A stretch of 8,137 nt of DNA, from contig JBFHVZ010000191.1 of the NCBI GenBank assembly GCA_041589295.1, positions 1 to 8,137 of the forward strand, given 5' to 3'. The notes under the pieces were generated by a model. The model made no database searches. It worked only from the letters and a program-made list of their open reading frames with translations, and was not told the origin of the DNA. This DNA is from Bermanella sp041589295 (GTDB lineage: Bacteria; Pseudomonadota; Gammaproteobacteria; Pseudomonadales; Oceanobacteraceae). This document shows, in pieces, positions 1-6,529 of this stretch. A program made the translations under genes and the position numbers. The first letter of the stretch is position 1, and each line of letters starts with the position of its first letter.

Positions 1-848
1 CTGTGTTGCATACCCGCGCTAAATCTCTGCTTAGCAGTCGTACGCCGATGCAATTGGGTGCGGAGCTGTACGGTGAATCAGGCCCAGCGGCAGACGTTGA
101 AATCCTATCTTTGCTGATCGAAAGCCTACAAGCGGCGGGCATGGATAAGATCCACCTAGACCTTGGTCATGTGGGCATTTATAAAGCCCTAGTCGCTGCA
201 GCACAGTTGAGTGCTGACGTTGAAGCTGGTCTGTTTGAAACCCTGAATACCAAGTCCGTGACTGAATACCGTGAGTTGGTGTCCCGTCATGTGACCGATG
301 CCAAATTAAAAGACGCCTTCATAAGCCTAATGGACTTGAACGGCGATCTGTCTGTGTTGGATCAAGCACAGGCGTTGGCCGACGTAGCAGACATAGCTGC
401 GCCTTTGGCTAACCTCAAAACCATCTGCGCAGCCATTCAAGCGCGTTATCCAAGTGTGGATGTGTTTATTGATATTGCCGAATTACGCGGCTTTGATTAT
501 CACACAGGGGTGGTATTTGCCGCCTATGTGCAGGGTCACGGTCAAGCCGTTGCCCAAGGTGGTCGTTACGACGAAACCGGCGCGGTCTTTGGTCGCGCTC
601 GCCCAGCCACCGGGTTCAGTGCAGACTTGCGTCAGCTAAGTCGCCTGGCCACTCAAGGCGCTGCTGCGTCTGATTCTATCTTCGCTCCCGCCGATGCCGA
701 TTCCAACCTGTGGCAACAGGTTCAGGCTCTGCGTGCTCAGGGCAAGCGCGTGATTTGTGCGCTATCGTCAGAAGATACCGCCGCAGCCCATGGCTGCACT
801 TCCGTGCTGGTCGCCCAAGGTGGCCAGTGGGTTGTTGAACCTGTTTAA
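1..848 (+). CDS. hisZ: ATP phosphoribosyltransferase regulatory subunit HisZ (5' truncated)
   Basis: HisZ is a catalytically inactive paralog of histidyl-tRNA synthetase. It partners the short form of HisG in the first step of histidine biosynthesis, where ATP and PRPP are joined, and it carries the histidine feedback response. The open frame runs in from the left edge, so the 281 visible residues are the C-terminal part of a family that is usually about 390 residues long. Class II synthetase-like landmarks are present: 'QLGAELYG' near the visible N-terminus (motif 2 region), 'LRGFDYHTGVVF' (a histidine-binding segment of the HisRS fold), and 'GGRYDETGAVFGRARPATGFS' (motif 3 region). The C-terminus is short, with no full HisRS anticodon-binding domain, which favours HisZ over HisS. 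The next gene, purA, starts 33 bases downstream on the same strand, a common gammaproteobacterial arrangement. The GTG at position 3 is internal, not a start. Confidence 0.93.
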   Translation, partial: VLHTRAKSLLSSRTPMQLGAELYGESGPAADVEILSLLIESLQAAGMDKIHLDLGHVGIYKALVAAAQLSADVEAGLFETLNTKSVTEYRELVSRHVTDAKLKDAFISLMDLNGDLSVLDQAQALADVADIAAPLANLKTICAAIQARYPSVDVFIDIAELRGFDYHTGVVFAAYVQGHGQAVAQGGRYDETGAVFGRARPATGFSADLRQLSRLATQGAAASDSIFAPADADSNLWQQVQALRAQGKRVICALSSEDTAAAHGCTSVLVAQGGQWVVEPV

Positions 849-881
849 TCGATTGTTAATTTAAAGAGCGTCAAGCAAATC

Positions 882-2174
882 ATGGGTAAGAACGTCGTAG
901 TACTGGGTACTCAATGGGGTGACGAAGGCAAGGGTAAAATCGTTGACCTTCTCACCGAAAAAGCCACCGCAGTAGTTCGCTTCCAAGGCGGCCACAACGC
1001 GGGCCACACACTGGTAATCGACGGTGTGAAAACCGCATTACACCTAATTCCATCTGGTATTTTGCGCGCAGGCGTACAATGCATCATCGGTAACGGCGTG
1101 GTGGTAGCACCTGACGCCTTGCTAAAAGAAGTTCGCGCATTAGAAGAGCGTGGCGTACCAGTTATGGAACGTCTGCGTTTATCTCACGCTTGTCCGTTGA
1201 TTCTGCCTTACCACGTTGCACTGGATCAGGCGCGCGAAATCAAACGCGGCAATAACAAAATCGGCACCACTGGTCGTGGTATCGGTCCTGCGTACGAAGA
1301 CAAAGTAAGCCGTCGCGGTCTGCGTGTTGGCGACATGTACCAGCCTGAATTTGCCGACAAACTAAAAGAAGTGTTGGAATTCCATAACTTCTCTTTGAAA
1401 AATTACTACGGCGTTGACGAAGTCAGCTACGAGGAAACCTTGGCTGCGTGTCAGGACTGGGCCAACCAGTTGAAAGACATCGTTGTGGATGCGGTTGACC
1501 TAGTGCACACCATTCGCGAACAAGGTGGCGACATCATGTTCGAAGGCGCACAAGGCACCTTGTTGGACATCGACCACGGTACTTACCCGTTCGTAACCTC
1601 ATCTAACACCACTGCTGGTGGTGTGGCCTGTGGTTCTGGCGTGGGCCCACTGTATCTGGATCAGATCATGGGTATCACCAAGGCGTACACCACCCGTGTA
1701 GGCTCTGGCCCATTCCCAACGGAACTGTTCGATGAAGTAGGCGAGCACCTGTCTACCGTGGGTCATGAACGTGGTACCACCACTGGTCGTGCCCGTCGTT
1801 GTGGTTGGTTCGATGCGGCACTGGTTAAACACGCCATTCGTGTTAATTCAGTAAACGCCATCTGTTTAACCAAGCTAGACGTTTTAGACGGTCTGAAAAC
1901 CGTTAAAGTGTGTGTGGGTTATCAAGACGCCAACGGTAACCGTATGAACGTACCTGCAAGTGCAGACCAGTTCGAAAAAATCACGCCGATTTACGAAGAA
2001 CTACCAGGCTGGACAGAAAGCACTGTGGGCGCACAGAAGCTAGAAGACCTGCCACAAAACGCCCGTGACTATATTGCGTTTGTGGAAAAAGCCATCGGCG
2101 CGCCAATCGATATTATTTCCACCGGTCCAGACCGCAAGGAAACCATCGTATTGCGTCACAGCTTTGAGATCTAA
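882..2174 (+). CDS. purA: Adenylosuccinate synthetase
   Basis: PurA joins IMP and aspartate, using GTP, to make adenylosuccinate, the first committed step from IMP to AMP; it is cytoplasmic. The 430-residue length is typical. Visible motifs in order are the GTP-binding loop 'GTQWGDEGKGK' at residues 9-19 with catalytic Asp14, 'GGHNAGHT' with catalytic His42, 'GTTGRGIGPAYEDK' (IMP binding), 'GAQGTLLDIDHGTYPFVTSS', 'GTTTGRARRCGWFD' (switch and aspartate loop), the guanine-specificity 'TKLDVLDGL', and C-terminal 'STGPDRKE'. The ATG at 882 gives the family's standard N-terminus. A weak purine-rich stretch (AAAGAG, 863-868) lies upstream, farther from the start than ideal. It probably shares a transcript with hisZ, and a strong terminator follows 30 bases after the stop. 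Codon use leans to GGT, CGT and GAC, as expected for a well-expressed housekeeping gene. No key residue is missing. Confidence 0.98.
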   Translation: MGKNVVVLGTQWGDEGKGKIVDLLTEKATAVVRFQGGHNAGHTLVIDGVKTALHLIPSGILRAGVQCIIGNGVVVAPDALLKEVRALEERGVPVMERLRLSHACPLILPYHVALDQAREIKRGNNKIGTTGRGIGPAYEDKVSRRGLRVGDMYQPEFADKLKEVLEFHNFSLKNYYGVDEVSYEETLAACQDWANQLKDIVVDAVDLVHTIREQGGDIMFEGAQGTLLDIDHGTYPFVTSSNTTAGGVACGSGVGPLYLDQIMGITKAYTTRVGSGPFPTELFDEVGEHLSTVGHERGTTTGRARRCGWFDAALVKHAIRVNSVNAICLTKLDVLDGLKTVKVCVGYQDANGNRMNVPASADQFEKITPIYEELPGWTESTVGAQKLEDLPQNARDYIAFVEKAIGAPIDIISTGPDRKETIVLRHSFEI

Positions 2175-2204
2175 TCTCAGCTGAATCGCAAACAGCGCAA
2201 AACG

Positions 2205-2237
2205 AAAACGCCGTTGTGAAAACAACGGCGTTTTTTT
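2205..2237 (+). terminator. Intrinsic terminator after purA
   Basis: A perfect 13-base-pair stem (2205-2217 with 2222-2234, core CGCCGTTGT/ACAACGGCG) closes a GAAA tetraloop at 2218-2221 and runs into a seven-T tract (2231-2237). It lies 30 bases after the purA stop. The A-run before the left arm is shorter and interrupted, so function on the minus strand is possible but not needed: no minus-strand gene ends here. Confidence 0.95.
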
Positions 2238-2519
2238 ATGTCTGTATTTTTTGTTGTCGCAGTTCTAACGCTCTCCGTAGAAAATCGTAAATCTAAATGC
2301 CAGTAACGCTAAGTGTTAGAAAAACCTCAGACTAAGATATGAAAAAAACAAACGACTTTTTTGTTAGGTTTGCACGGGGCAAAAACATTACTCATACAGC
2401 TGGCTGAGCGGGTTTTGTGACGGGTTAGATAAAGTGCGTGGATTGGCGTTAACCGCCTGTTTCTCGTTAGGAAGATGTTGGAGAATTCGACGCCCGAACG
2501 CTTAAGAAAAGGATTTCTT
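2238..2519 (+). promoter_or_regulatory. Non-coding leader region upstream of the GQA-motif exported protein
   Basis: These 282 bases separate the purA terminator from the start of the next gene, and I see no convincing coding sequence in them. Because a strong terminator precedes it, the region must contain the promoter for the gene at 2520, but no clean -35/-10 pair stands out. A weak candidate is TTGCAC at 2370-2375 with CATACA 17 bases later at 2393-2398. There is an inverted repeat, TTCTAACGCT (2263-2272) against AGTGTTAGAA (2312-2321), matching at 9 of 10 positions. The five-mer GTTAG recurs on this strand at 2315, 2363, 2424 and 2466. These could be regulator sites or chance in an AT-rich leader. 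Confidence 0.45.
2509..2513 (+). promoter_or_regulatory. Ribosome binding site that decides the start at 2520
   Basis: AAGGA at 2509-2513 lies six bases before the ATG at 2520. The alternative in-frame ATG at 2475 has no well-placed comparable site, and using it would put a hydrophilic 15-residue extension ahead of a clear signal peptide. Confidence 0.8.
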
Positions 2520-3521
2520 ATGAATCGTGCAAGCCCTTATTGCTGCGTGTGCTGTGTACTTTTACTTTCAAACTCAGTTTCGGCAAATATGTTGCCCTTA
2601 TCAGATGAAGAGTTAGCGGCCACCGACGGTCAAGCATTTATTACCATCGACCAATACCAGCAGAATAATTTGGATTACACCCGCGTGAATTTTGGACTAG
2701 ATGCCAAAGTTCAACTCAATGCCGATGAAGTCGTGTATGGCGAGTATGTGCGCGCGGGTGAAGCTGCCGCAGCAGATATTGCGCTATCAAACTTTTCGCT
2801 AGGCCATGTGGAAGACCAAACCTTTGTGCCTTTTGAAATGCGTAACCCTTACCTTGAATTTGCCATAGATAAACAAAACGGCAACCATGATGTAGTCGGC
2901 ATGCGTTTCGGATTTGACGAAGTGCGCGGCTCCATCTCATTCGACGCCAGCAGTTTCACCGGTAATATTGATTTAGCGTTTTCTGGCGAATACGAATTTC
3001 AGGCGCAAAGTACTATTTTTCGTTTGCCGTTACAGTTGCCTTTAACCGTTAGTGGACAAGCAGTGTTAGTGGATGATCAGGGCAATCCTGATCCGATACG
3101 GGCTAACACCATAGGGTTGCCCAATGGCACCATTGCCGAGATTTATAATCCTTGGCATGTGATCCCTATCATAGGTGGAGAAGAGTTTTATTACGTGCCT
3201 ACCAATAATTGCGAGTTGCAAACTGGGGGTGGTAGTCAAGAAAGTGTGTGTTCACCATTATCTCAGTTTAAGAGTTTCTATATCGGCACACCCAACGCAT
3301 CGCAGCAGTATGATCCGGTAAAAGGGTTTTTCTTATCGTTTCAAAGTCGCAACATGAGCTGGGGTAATGTGGGAGCGGGGGAGTCTGAAGTGCAAACGGT
3401 AAAAGGTGCGTTCTTTAATATTCCTTCGGCCAATTACACAGGCGAAACCAGCAACGGGGTGCCTGTGGGGAACCACAGACTGCAAACCGAATTTATTGAT
3501 CGCGGTGTCGGTCGTTTTTGA
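2520..3521 (+). CDS. Exported protein with N-terminal LxDEELAxxxGQA signature (FilA/DUF6160-like)
   Basis: This 333-residue protein has a predicted signal peptide (residues 1-22, cleavage after V-S-A) whose hydrophobic stretch contains an unusual C-C-V-C-C run. The mature protein opens with 'LPLSDEELAATDGQAFITI'. From memory, this resembles the N-terminal signature of a scattered group of gammaproteobacterial exported proteins, including those annotated DUF6160 and Acinetobacter FilA-like pilus-locus proteins; 'GLDAKVQLNADE', 'NPYLEFAID' and 'GMRFGFDEVRGS' also recall that group. The rest looks beta-rich with no membrane helix. Mature cysteines 231 and 244 flank a GGGS-type loop and could form a disulfide. 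It is transcribed alone, between terminators at 2205-2237 and 3531-3560. The first ATG (2475) is rejected in favour of 2520 because of the ribosome site and signal peptide. Function is unknown; a surface or extracellular role is an inference. Confidence 0.75.
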   Translation: MNRASPYCCVCCVLLLSNSVSANMLPLSDEELAATDGQAFITIDQYQQNNLDYTRVNFGLDAKVQLNADEVVYGEYVRAGEAAAADIALSNFSLGHVEDQTFVPFEMRNPYLEFAIDKQNGNHDVVGMRFGFDEVRGSISFDASSFTGNIDLAFSGEYEFQAQSTIFRLPLQLPLTVSGQAVLVDDQGNPDPIRANTIGLPNGTIAEIYNPWHVIPIIGGEEFYYVPTNNCELQTGGGSQESVCSPLSQFKSFYIGTPNASQQYDPVKGFFLSFQSRNMSWGNVGAGESEVQTVKGAFFNIPSANYTGETSNGVPVGNHRLQTEFIDRGVGRF

Positions 3522-3530
3522 GTAAATAAA

Positions 3531-3560
3531 AAAACCGCCAACGTTGCCGTTGGCGGTTTT
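3531..3560. terminator. Bidirectional intrinsic terminator between convergent genes
   Basis: A perfect 13-base-pair stem (3531-3543 with 3548-3560, core ACCGCCAACG/CGTTGGCGGT) closes a four-base TTGC loop. It lies 9 bases after the plus-strand stop at 3521 and 40 bases past the minus-strand stop at 3601. On the plus strand only four Ts follow within the stem end. On the minus strand the stem is followed by seven Ts, so it is stronger in that direction. Confidence 0.92.
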
Positions 3561-3600
3561 GTTAGGCGCGTACTCGAAACCTCGAATACTAAGCTAGGAA

Positions 3601-4191
3601 TTACTGGTTCATCTTCGCAATTTCAGCGGCCAGTTCATCGTGAGCTTTGCCCGCTTGGAACTTCTGCCACAGGGCTTTCTCGTTGTTCATGGACGTTTTC
3701 AACGCAGTTTCATGAATCTTAGAAGCTGCTTGGTCGTCTAGACCAACCAGAACGTAAAGGCTGCCATTTGGGCTCTTACGTGTTTTGTAGATGCGAGTGC
3801 CTACTAATGTTTCGTTAGTGATTTGCTTGGTTACAGAGCTGTTCACCATGTCTACAGTTTCGCTGTCGCCAACGCCAGTGGTTTCGGCGTATTGCTTAAC
3901 CATGTTTTGCACTTGTACTTTCATCATTTGTGCTAATTGAACACGAGCTGCAGCAGCGGCTTGTTGCTTCATGAAGTTGATGCCAGCGGCGGATTTGTCA
4001 GCTGCACCTACGGCAGATACTGCCAGTCCTTCTACAGGCTCGTCACATACCCAACCTGGAGCAGCCGTTTCTGGTGCGTCTGGGAAGGTACAGTCTGCAA
4101 CGTCTTTAGAACCGCCACCGAAACAGCCGGTCAGTGCCAAAGCAAGTGCGCCGGTTAGAGCAGCTTTAGGGAATAATTTAGTAAGGGCCAT
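3601..4191 (-). CDS. LPP20-family outer-membrane lipoprotein
   Basis: This 196-residue lipoprotein has a signal peptide ending in the lipobox L-T-G-C (lipidated Cys23); Phe rather than Asp follows, which predicts sorting to the outer membrane. The mature part has Cys34 and Cys49 (possible disulfide) and then a domain I recognise as LPP20-like, the family that includes Helicobacter Lpp20 and Vibrio FlgP. Its landmarks are 'PGWVCDEP', 'AVSAVGAADKS', an amphipathic helix rich in Ala and Gln ('QAAAAARVQLAQMM'), and the closing strands 'VGTRIYKTRK..GSLYVLVGLD' at about 129-152. A helical tail of about 44 residues follows. I chose the start at 4191 over the upstream 4242 ATG because an AAGGAG ribosome site sits six bases before it and because the longer form would bury the signal peptide behind 17 residues. 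It is divergent from a second, apparently related lipoprotein at 4270. Its precise role is unknown; no flagellar gene is nearby. Confidence 0.85.
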   Translation of the reverse strand: MALTKLFPKAALTGALALALTGCFGGGSKDVADCTFPDAPETAAPGWVCDEPVEGLAVSAVGAADKSAAGINFMKQQAAAAARVQLAQMMKVQVQNMVKQYAETTGVGDSETVDMVNSSVTKQITNETLVGTRIYKTRKSPNGSLYVLVGLDDQAASKIHETALKTSMNNEKALWQKFQAGKAHDELAAEIAKMNQ

Positions 4192-4197
4192 CTTCTT

Positions 4198-4203
4198 CTC
4201 CTT
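4198..4203 (-). promoter_or_regulatory. Ribosome binding site of the LPP20-family lipoprotein
   Basis: Read on the minus strand this is AAGGAG, six bases from the ATG at 4191. It fixes the start of the lipoprotein and excludes the in-frame ATG at 4242, which would place this site inside the coding sequence. Confidence 0.85.
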
Positions 4204-4259
4204 GAAGGAATTTCTGGTTAAAGTGGCCGTAACCTTAACCAATTCCCCGTTTTCTGACT

Positions 4260-4264
4260 AGAGG
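4260..4264 (+). promoter_or_regulatory. Ribosome binding site of the small divergent lipoprotein
   Basis: AGAGG lies five bases before the ATG at 4270. With the opposing site at 4198-4203, it leaves about 56 bases (4204-4259) for two divergent promoters and any operator. Within that stretch TGGTTAA (4215-4221) is the exact inverse of TTAACCA (4235-4241), a possible regulator dyad. Confidence 0.7.
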
Positions 4265-4269
4265 CATTC

Positions 4270-4662
4270 ATGCAACGGAATGTGAAAAACGCTACTTTCT
4301 TCACGCTCGCGACCGTTTTAACACTGTTTATGACGGCATGTGCATCAAACAGTTCAAGACCCAGTTGGATTCAAGATCCAAATCGAGACCAAGCCGTTGG
4401 TCATTGTGGCCCTCATGCCCTAGGCAAATATAAACAAAAAGAATGCGCCATTACCCGCGCCCGCATTGAAATTGCTAGACGCAAAGGGGTGACATTAAGT
4501 AACTATTCGGTATTGACCGAAACCGCCGGCAGCAGTGGCAATAGTTCGCAAATGGATCAAAAAACCATTCAAGAAGTTAATACCAAGGTTAAAGCCCGCG
4601 TGGTAGAGACTTACTATGATTCTGCTGTGCAGGAAATATGGGTACTGGTAGAAGAAGAATAA
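4270..4662 (+). CDS. Small lipoprotein, probable LPP20-like paralog
   Basis: This 130-residue lipoprotein has a signal peptide with lipobox M-T-A-C (lipidated Cys24), followed by Ala, predicting an outer-membrane destination. The mature domain parallels its divergent neighbour: 'PSWIQDP' (residues 31-37) against 'PGWVCDEP', 'AVGHCG' against 'AVGAAD', a charged helix 'KECAITRARIEIARRKGV', and closing strands 'VKARVVETYYDSAVQEIWVLVEE' at 107-129 against 'VGTRIYKTRK..GSLYVLVG'. It stops right after these strands, without the neighbour's helical tail, so it is a minimal version of the domain. Cys46 and Cys59 may pair. The gene ends with tandem stops (TAA TAA) and meets a hairpin at 4674-4701. The LPP20-like assignment rests on pattern alignment by eye and is less certain than for the neighbour; the lipoprotein call is firm. 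No specific function can be given. Confidence 0.75.
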   Translation: MQRNVKNATFFTLATVLTLFMTACASNSSRPSWIQDPNRDQAVGHCGPHALGKYKQKECAITRARIEIARRKGVTLSNYSVLTETAGSSGNSSQMDQKTIQEVNTKVKARVVETYYDSAVQEIWVLVEEE

Positions 4663-4673
4663 TAAACACAAAA

Positions 4674-4701
4674 AAGGCGACCGCTTTTCAGGGGTCGCCT
4701 T
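4674..4701. terminator. Terminator hairpin between lipoprotein gene and tat operon end
   Basis: A nine-base-pair stem (AAGGCGACC at 4674-4682 with GGTCGCCTT at 4693-4701) closes a ten-base loop. On the minus strand it is followed by six Ts (complement of the A-run 4670-4675), a good terminator for the operon ending at 4721, 19 bases away. On the plus strand the tail is TTAATTAAT, weaker but likely adequate after the lipoprotein stop at 4662. Confidence 0.88.
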
Positions 4702-4720
4702 AATTAATGTTATGCCGGAC

Positions 4721-5371
4721 TTAAAAGCGCAACATGACGCTTAATGCCACGCCAGAACCATCTACTTTAACGCCCGCAAAATCGTATTCAATTTGTGTGT
4801 AGCGAATATTGGCATCAATCTTACCTAACCCATAACTAACTTCGACCACTTGGCCATCGGCATCGTTGTAGGTTTTTTCGTACGTGGTTTCTTTATCGAA
4901 GCCATTGTCGTCTTCGCTATATTGGATTTCGAGCTTGGGGTTAATGTGGCGAGTATATCCAGCGGCGAAACGCCATTGTTTGTATTCAGTACCGAGTAAT
5001 ACATCGAATGGGTAGCGGATAAAGCTGACATCGGTTTCGCTGGAATGAGCCGCGTCTATCATGATGTTAATGTTTGACTCCACAAACAGTGGCATTGCAG
5101 TCAAAGGTAGGGCTGGTGATAGCGCGTAGCGTACACCCGCTCCGAACATGAGGCCGTTACCCGCGGACACTTGGTCTTGGGCGTAGGCGTCGTCCACTTT
5201 AGGTCCGATGCTATCGCCGCCGGCACCATAACCAGCACGTAATTGATATTGTAGGCGGGAGTCATCAGCGCGCTTGAACATGCCTTGCATAAAGTCTGCG
5301 GCCAAGCTGGGCATGGCTAAGCCCAAGCCTAAAGCGAAAGAAATGGGTTTTAACGCTCTGGAATTAAACAT
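4721..5371 (-). CDS. Outer-membrane beta-barrel protein of unknown function
   Basis: This 216-residue protein has a signal peptide (residues 1-24, cleavage near S-L-A) and ends in 'GVALSVMLRF', alternating hydrophobic residues with a terminal Phe, the recognition signal used by the BAM outer-membrane assembly machinery. Alternating strands such as 'LQYQLRAGYG', 'GLMFGAGVRYAL', 'WRFAAGYTRHI', 'VVEVSYGLGKI' and 'DANIRYTQIEYDF' are typical of a small barrel, perhaps eight to ten strands, with acidic loops ('SEDDNGFDKE'). I do not recognise the family. Its ATG at 5371 overlaps the tatC stop (ATGTTTAA, eight shared bases), so it is probably translationally coupled to tatC and is the last gene of the operon. 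The signal peptide has no twin-arginine pair (it begins 'FNSRALKP'), so it should use Sec, not the Tat pathway encoded beside it. No function can be assigned beyond location. Confidence 0.8.
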   Translation of the reverse strand: MFNSRALKPISFALGLGLAMPSLAADFMQGMFKRADDSRLQYQLRAGYGAGGDSIGPKVDDAYAQDQVSAGNGLMFGAGVRYALSPALPLTAMPLFVESNINIMIDAAHSSETDVSFIRYPFDVLLGTEYKQWRFAAGYTRHINPKLEIQYSEDDNGFDKETTYEKTYNDADGQVVEVSYGLGKIDANIRYTQIEYDFAGVKVDGSGVALSVMLRF

Positions 5372-6128
5372 TATCTGACTCCTCTTCGTCTTTTTTGGTG
5401 AGGCGACCCATGATTAAACCGACTTCAAACAGCAACCACATGGGCACAGCTAAAATGGTTTGGCTAATCACATCCGGCGGTGTCACCAGCATGCCTATCA
5501 CAAAGCACCCCACGAAAATATATGGGCGCTTTTCGCTTAGACTTTCCACCGTGGTAATACCGGTTTGAATCATCAGAAAGGTGGCAATGGGTATCTCAAA
5601 AGCGATGCCAAAGGCCATGAAAATCTTCAAGATGAAATTCAAAATGTTGTTAATGTCCGGTAAAAAATTCACACCTTCTGGACCCATGCTGGTGAAAAAA
5701 CCAAACACCAGTGGCAGCACCACAAAATAGGCGAACGCGATACCACAATAAAACAACACAATGCTGCTGACCAACAACGGAATGCCGAAGCGTTTTTCAT
5801 GTTTGTACAAACCAGGCGCGATAAACGACCAGGCCTGATGCAACACAAACGGCACGGCGATGAAAACGGCGGCAATCAAAGTTAATTTAAACGGCACTAA
5901 AAATGGTGACGCAACGCCCGTGGCGATCATGCTGCTGTTTTCTGGAAGCAAACGCTCTAACGGTGCGGAGACAAGTAGATACAGCTCGTTGGAGAAGGCA
6001 TATAAACAGCCGAACAGCACTAGGATCACCAACATGCTTTTCAGCAGGCGATTGCGTAGCTCTATTAGGTGACTAATGAGTGGCTGCTCTGGCATGGCGT
6101 TGTCTTGCGAAGAATTGTGCTCTGACAT
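5364..6128 (-). CDS. tatC: Twin-arginine translocase subunit TatC
   Basis: TatC is the six-helix inner-membrane receptor of the Tat system; it binds twin-arginine signal peptides together with TatB and recruits TatA to move folded proteins into the periplasm. The 254-residue length is standard. Conserved signal-peptide-binding positions are visible: Glu23 in 'HLIELRNRL' (E. coli Glu15) and Glu111 in 'LYKHEKR' (E. coli Glu103). 'FGIAFEIPIATFLM' carries the membrane glutamate of helix 4. Hydrophobic segments occur at about 32-48, 80-98, 116-138, and three more follow. The ATG at 6128 lies two bases after the tatB stop and suggests coupled translation; an in-frame ATG at 6095 (Met12) would give a length nearer to E. 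coli TatC and cannot be excluded, as neither has a clear ribosome site. Confidence 0.97.
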   Translation of the reverse strand: MSEHNSSQDNAMPEQPLISHLIELRNRLLKSMLVILVLFGCLYAFSNELYLLVSAPLERLLPENSSMIATGVASPFLVPFKLTLIAAVFIAVPFVLHQAWSFIAPGLYKHEKRFGIPLLVSSIVLFYCGIAFAYFVVLPLVFGFFTSMGPEGVNFLPDINNILNFILKIFMAFGIAFEIPIATFLMIQTGITTVESLSEKRPYIFVGCFVIGMLVTPPDVISQTILAVPMWLLFEVGLIMGRLTKKDEEESDNV

Positions 6129-6130
6129 GA

Positions 6131-6529
6131 TTAGGACTGCTTATCTTGCGTACCGGTTTTGCCGGTCAATTCAGGGCCGTCGTTGTGCGCTTCTGCGTGC
6201 AAGGAATCGGTTGATAGTGATTCTGTAGTGGACTGAACATTAGCTTGCGCTTGCGCCTGATCGGCGGCTTGCTGTTGCTGGTTAAGAATGCTGTTTTCAA
6301 CTTCTTTCACCTCATCGCGAAACGTCGCCATGGGGTCTTTCATTTTTTCGTGCAGCTCTTGTGTGCGTAACTCTTGCTCAATCTCTTGTTGAATGCCACT
6401 CATGGTTCGGCGCATTTTTCCAATCACCAAGCCAATGGCACGCGCCGCTTTGGGTAAGCGCTCTGGTCCCAGAATGATTAAGCCGATGACGCCAACCAGC
6501 ATCAACTCGGAAAAGCCAATATCAAACAT
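6131..6529 (-). CDS. tatB: Twin-arginine translocase subunit TatB
   Basis: TatB is a single-span inner-membrane protein that forms the Tat substrate receptor with TatC. The 132-residue sequence begins 'MFDIGFSELMLVGVIGLIILGPERLP', the family signature, with conserved Glu8 in the membrane helix and the Gly21-Pro22 hinge. A basic amphipathic helix follows ('KAARAIGLVIGKMRR'), then a charged helix to about residue 90, and a Gln/Ser/Thr-rich tail with little conservation. It is shorter than the 171-residue E. coli protein, but the variable tail accounts for this. The stretch before its ATG (6530-6547) shows no recognisable Shine-Dalgarno sequence on the minus strand; a REPIN-like repeat occupies most of the gap to tatA. 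tatC follows after two bases. Confidence 0.97.
   Translation of the reverse strand: MFDIGFSELMLVGVIGLIILGPERLPKAARAIGLVIGKMRRTMSGIQQEIEQELRTQELHEKMKDPMATFRDEVKEVENSILNQQQQAADQAQAQANVQSTTESLSTDSLHAEAHNDGPELTGKTGTQDKQS

Noticed and set aside
3..5. GTG at position 3 as the start of hisZ
   Set aside because: The frame is open to the window edge and the protein would lack about 110 N-terminal residues of the HisZ catalytic-like domain; it is an internal valine of a truncated gene.
1599..1832. Minus-strand open frame inside purA
   Set aside because: It is a shadow of the strongly conserved purA coding sequence, with no ribosome site and no recognisable domain.
2430..2456. FliA (sigma-28) promoter suggested by TAAAGT at 2430-2435
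   Set aside because: The matching -10 element (GCCGATAA-like) is absent at the required distance, and no flagellar gene is present.
3937..4261. Plus-strand open frames opposite the LPP20-family lipoprotein
   Set aside because: They are antisense to a gene with a clear lipobox, ribosome site and family domain, and their translations are low-complexity Ala/Ser/Pro sequence.
4721..5371. Beta-barrel protein as a Tat substrate because of its location
   Set aside because: Its signal peptide has a single Arg and no twin-arginine motif, and outer-membrane barrels travel through Sec and BAM.
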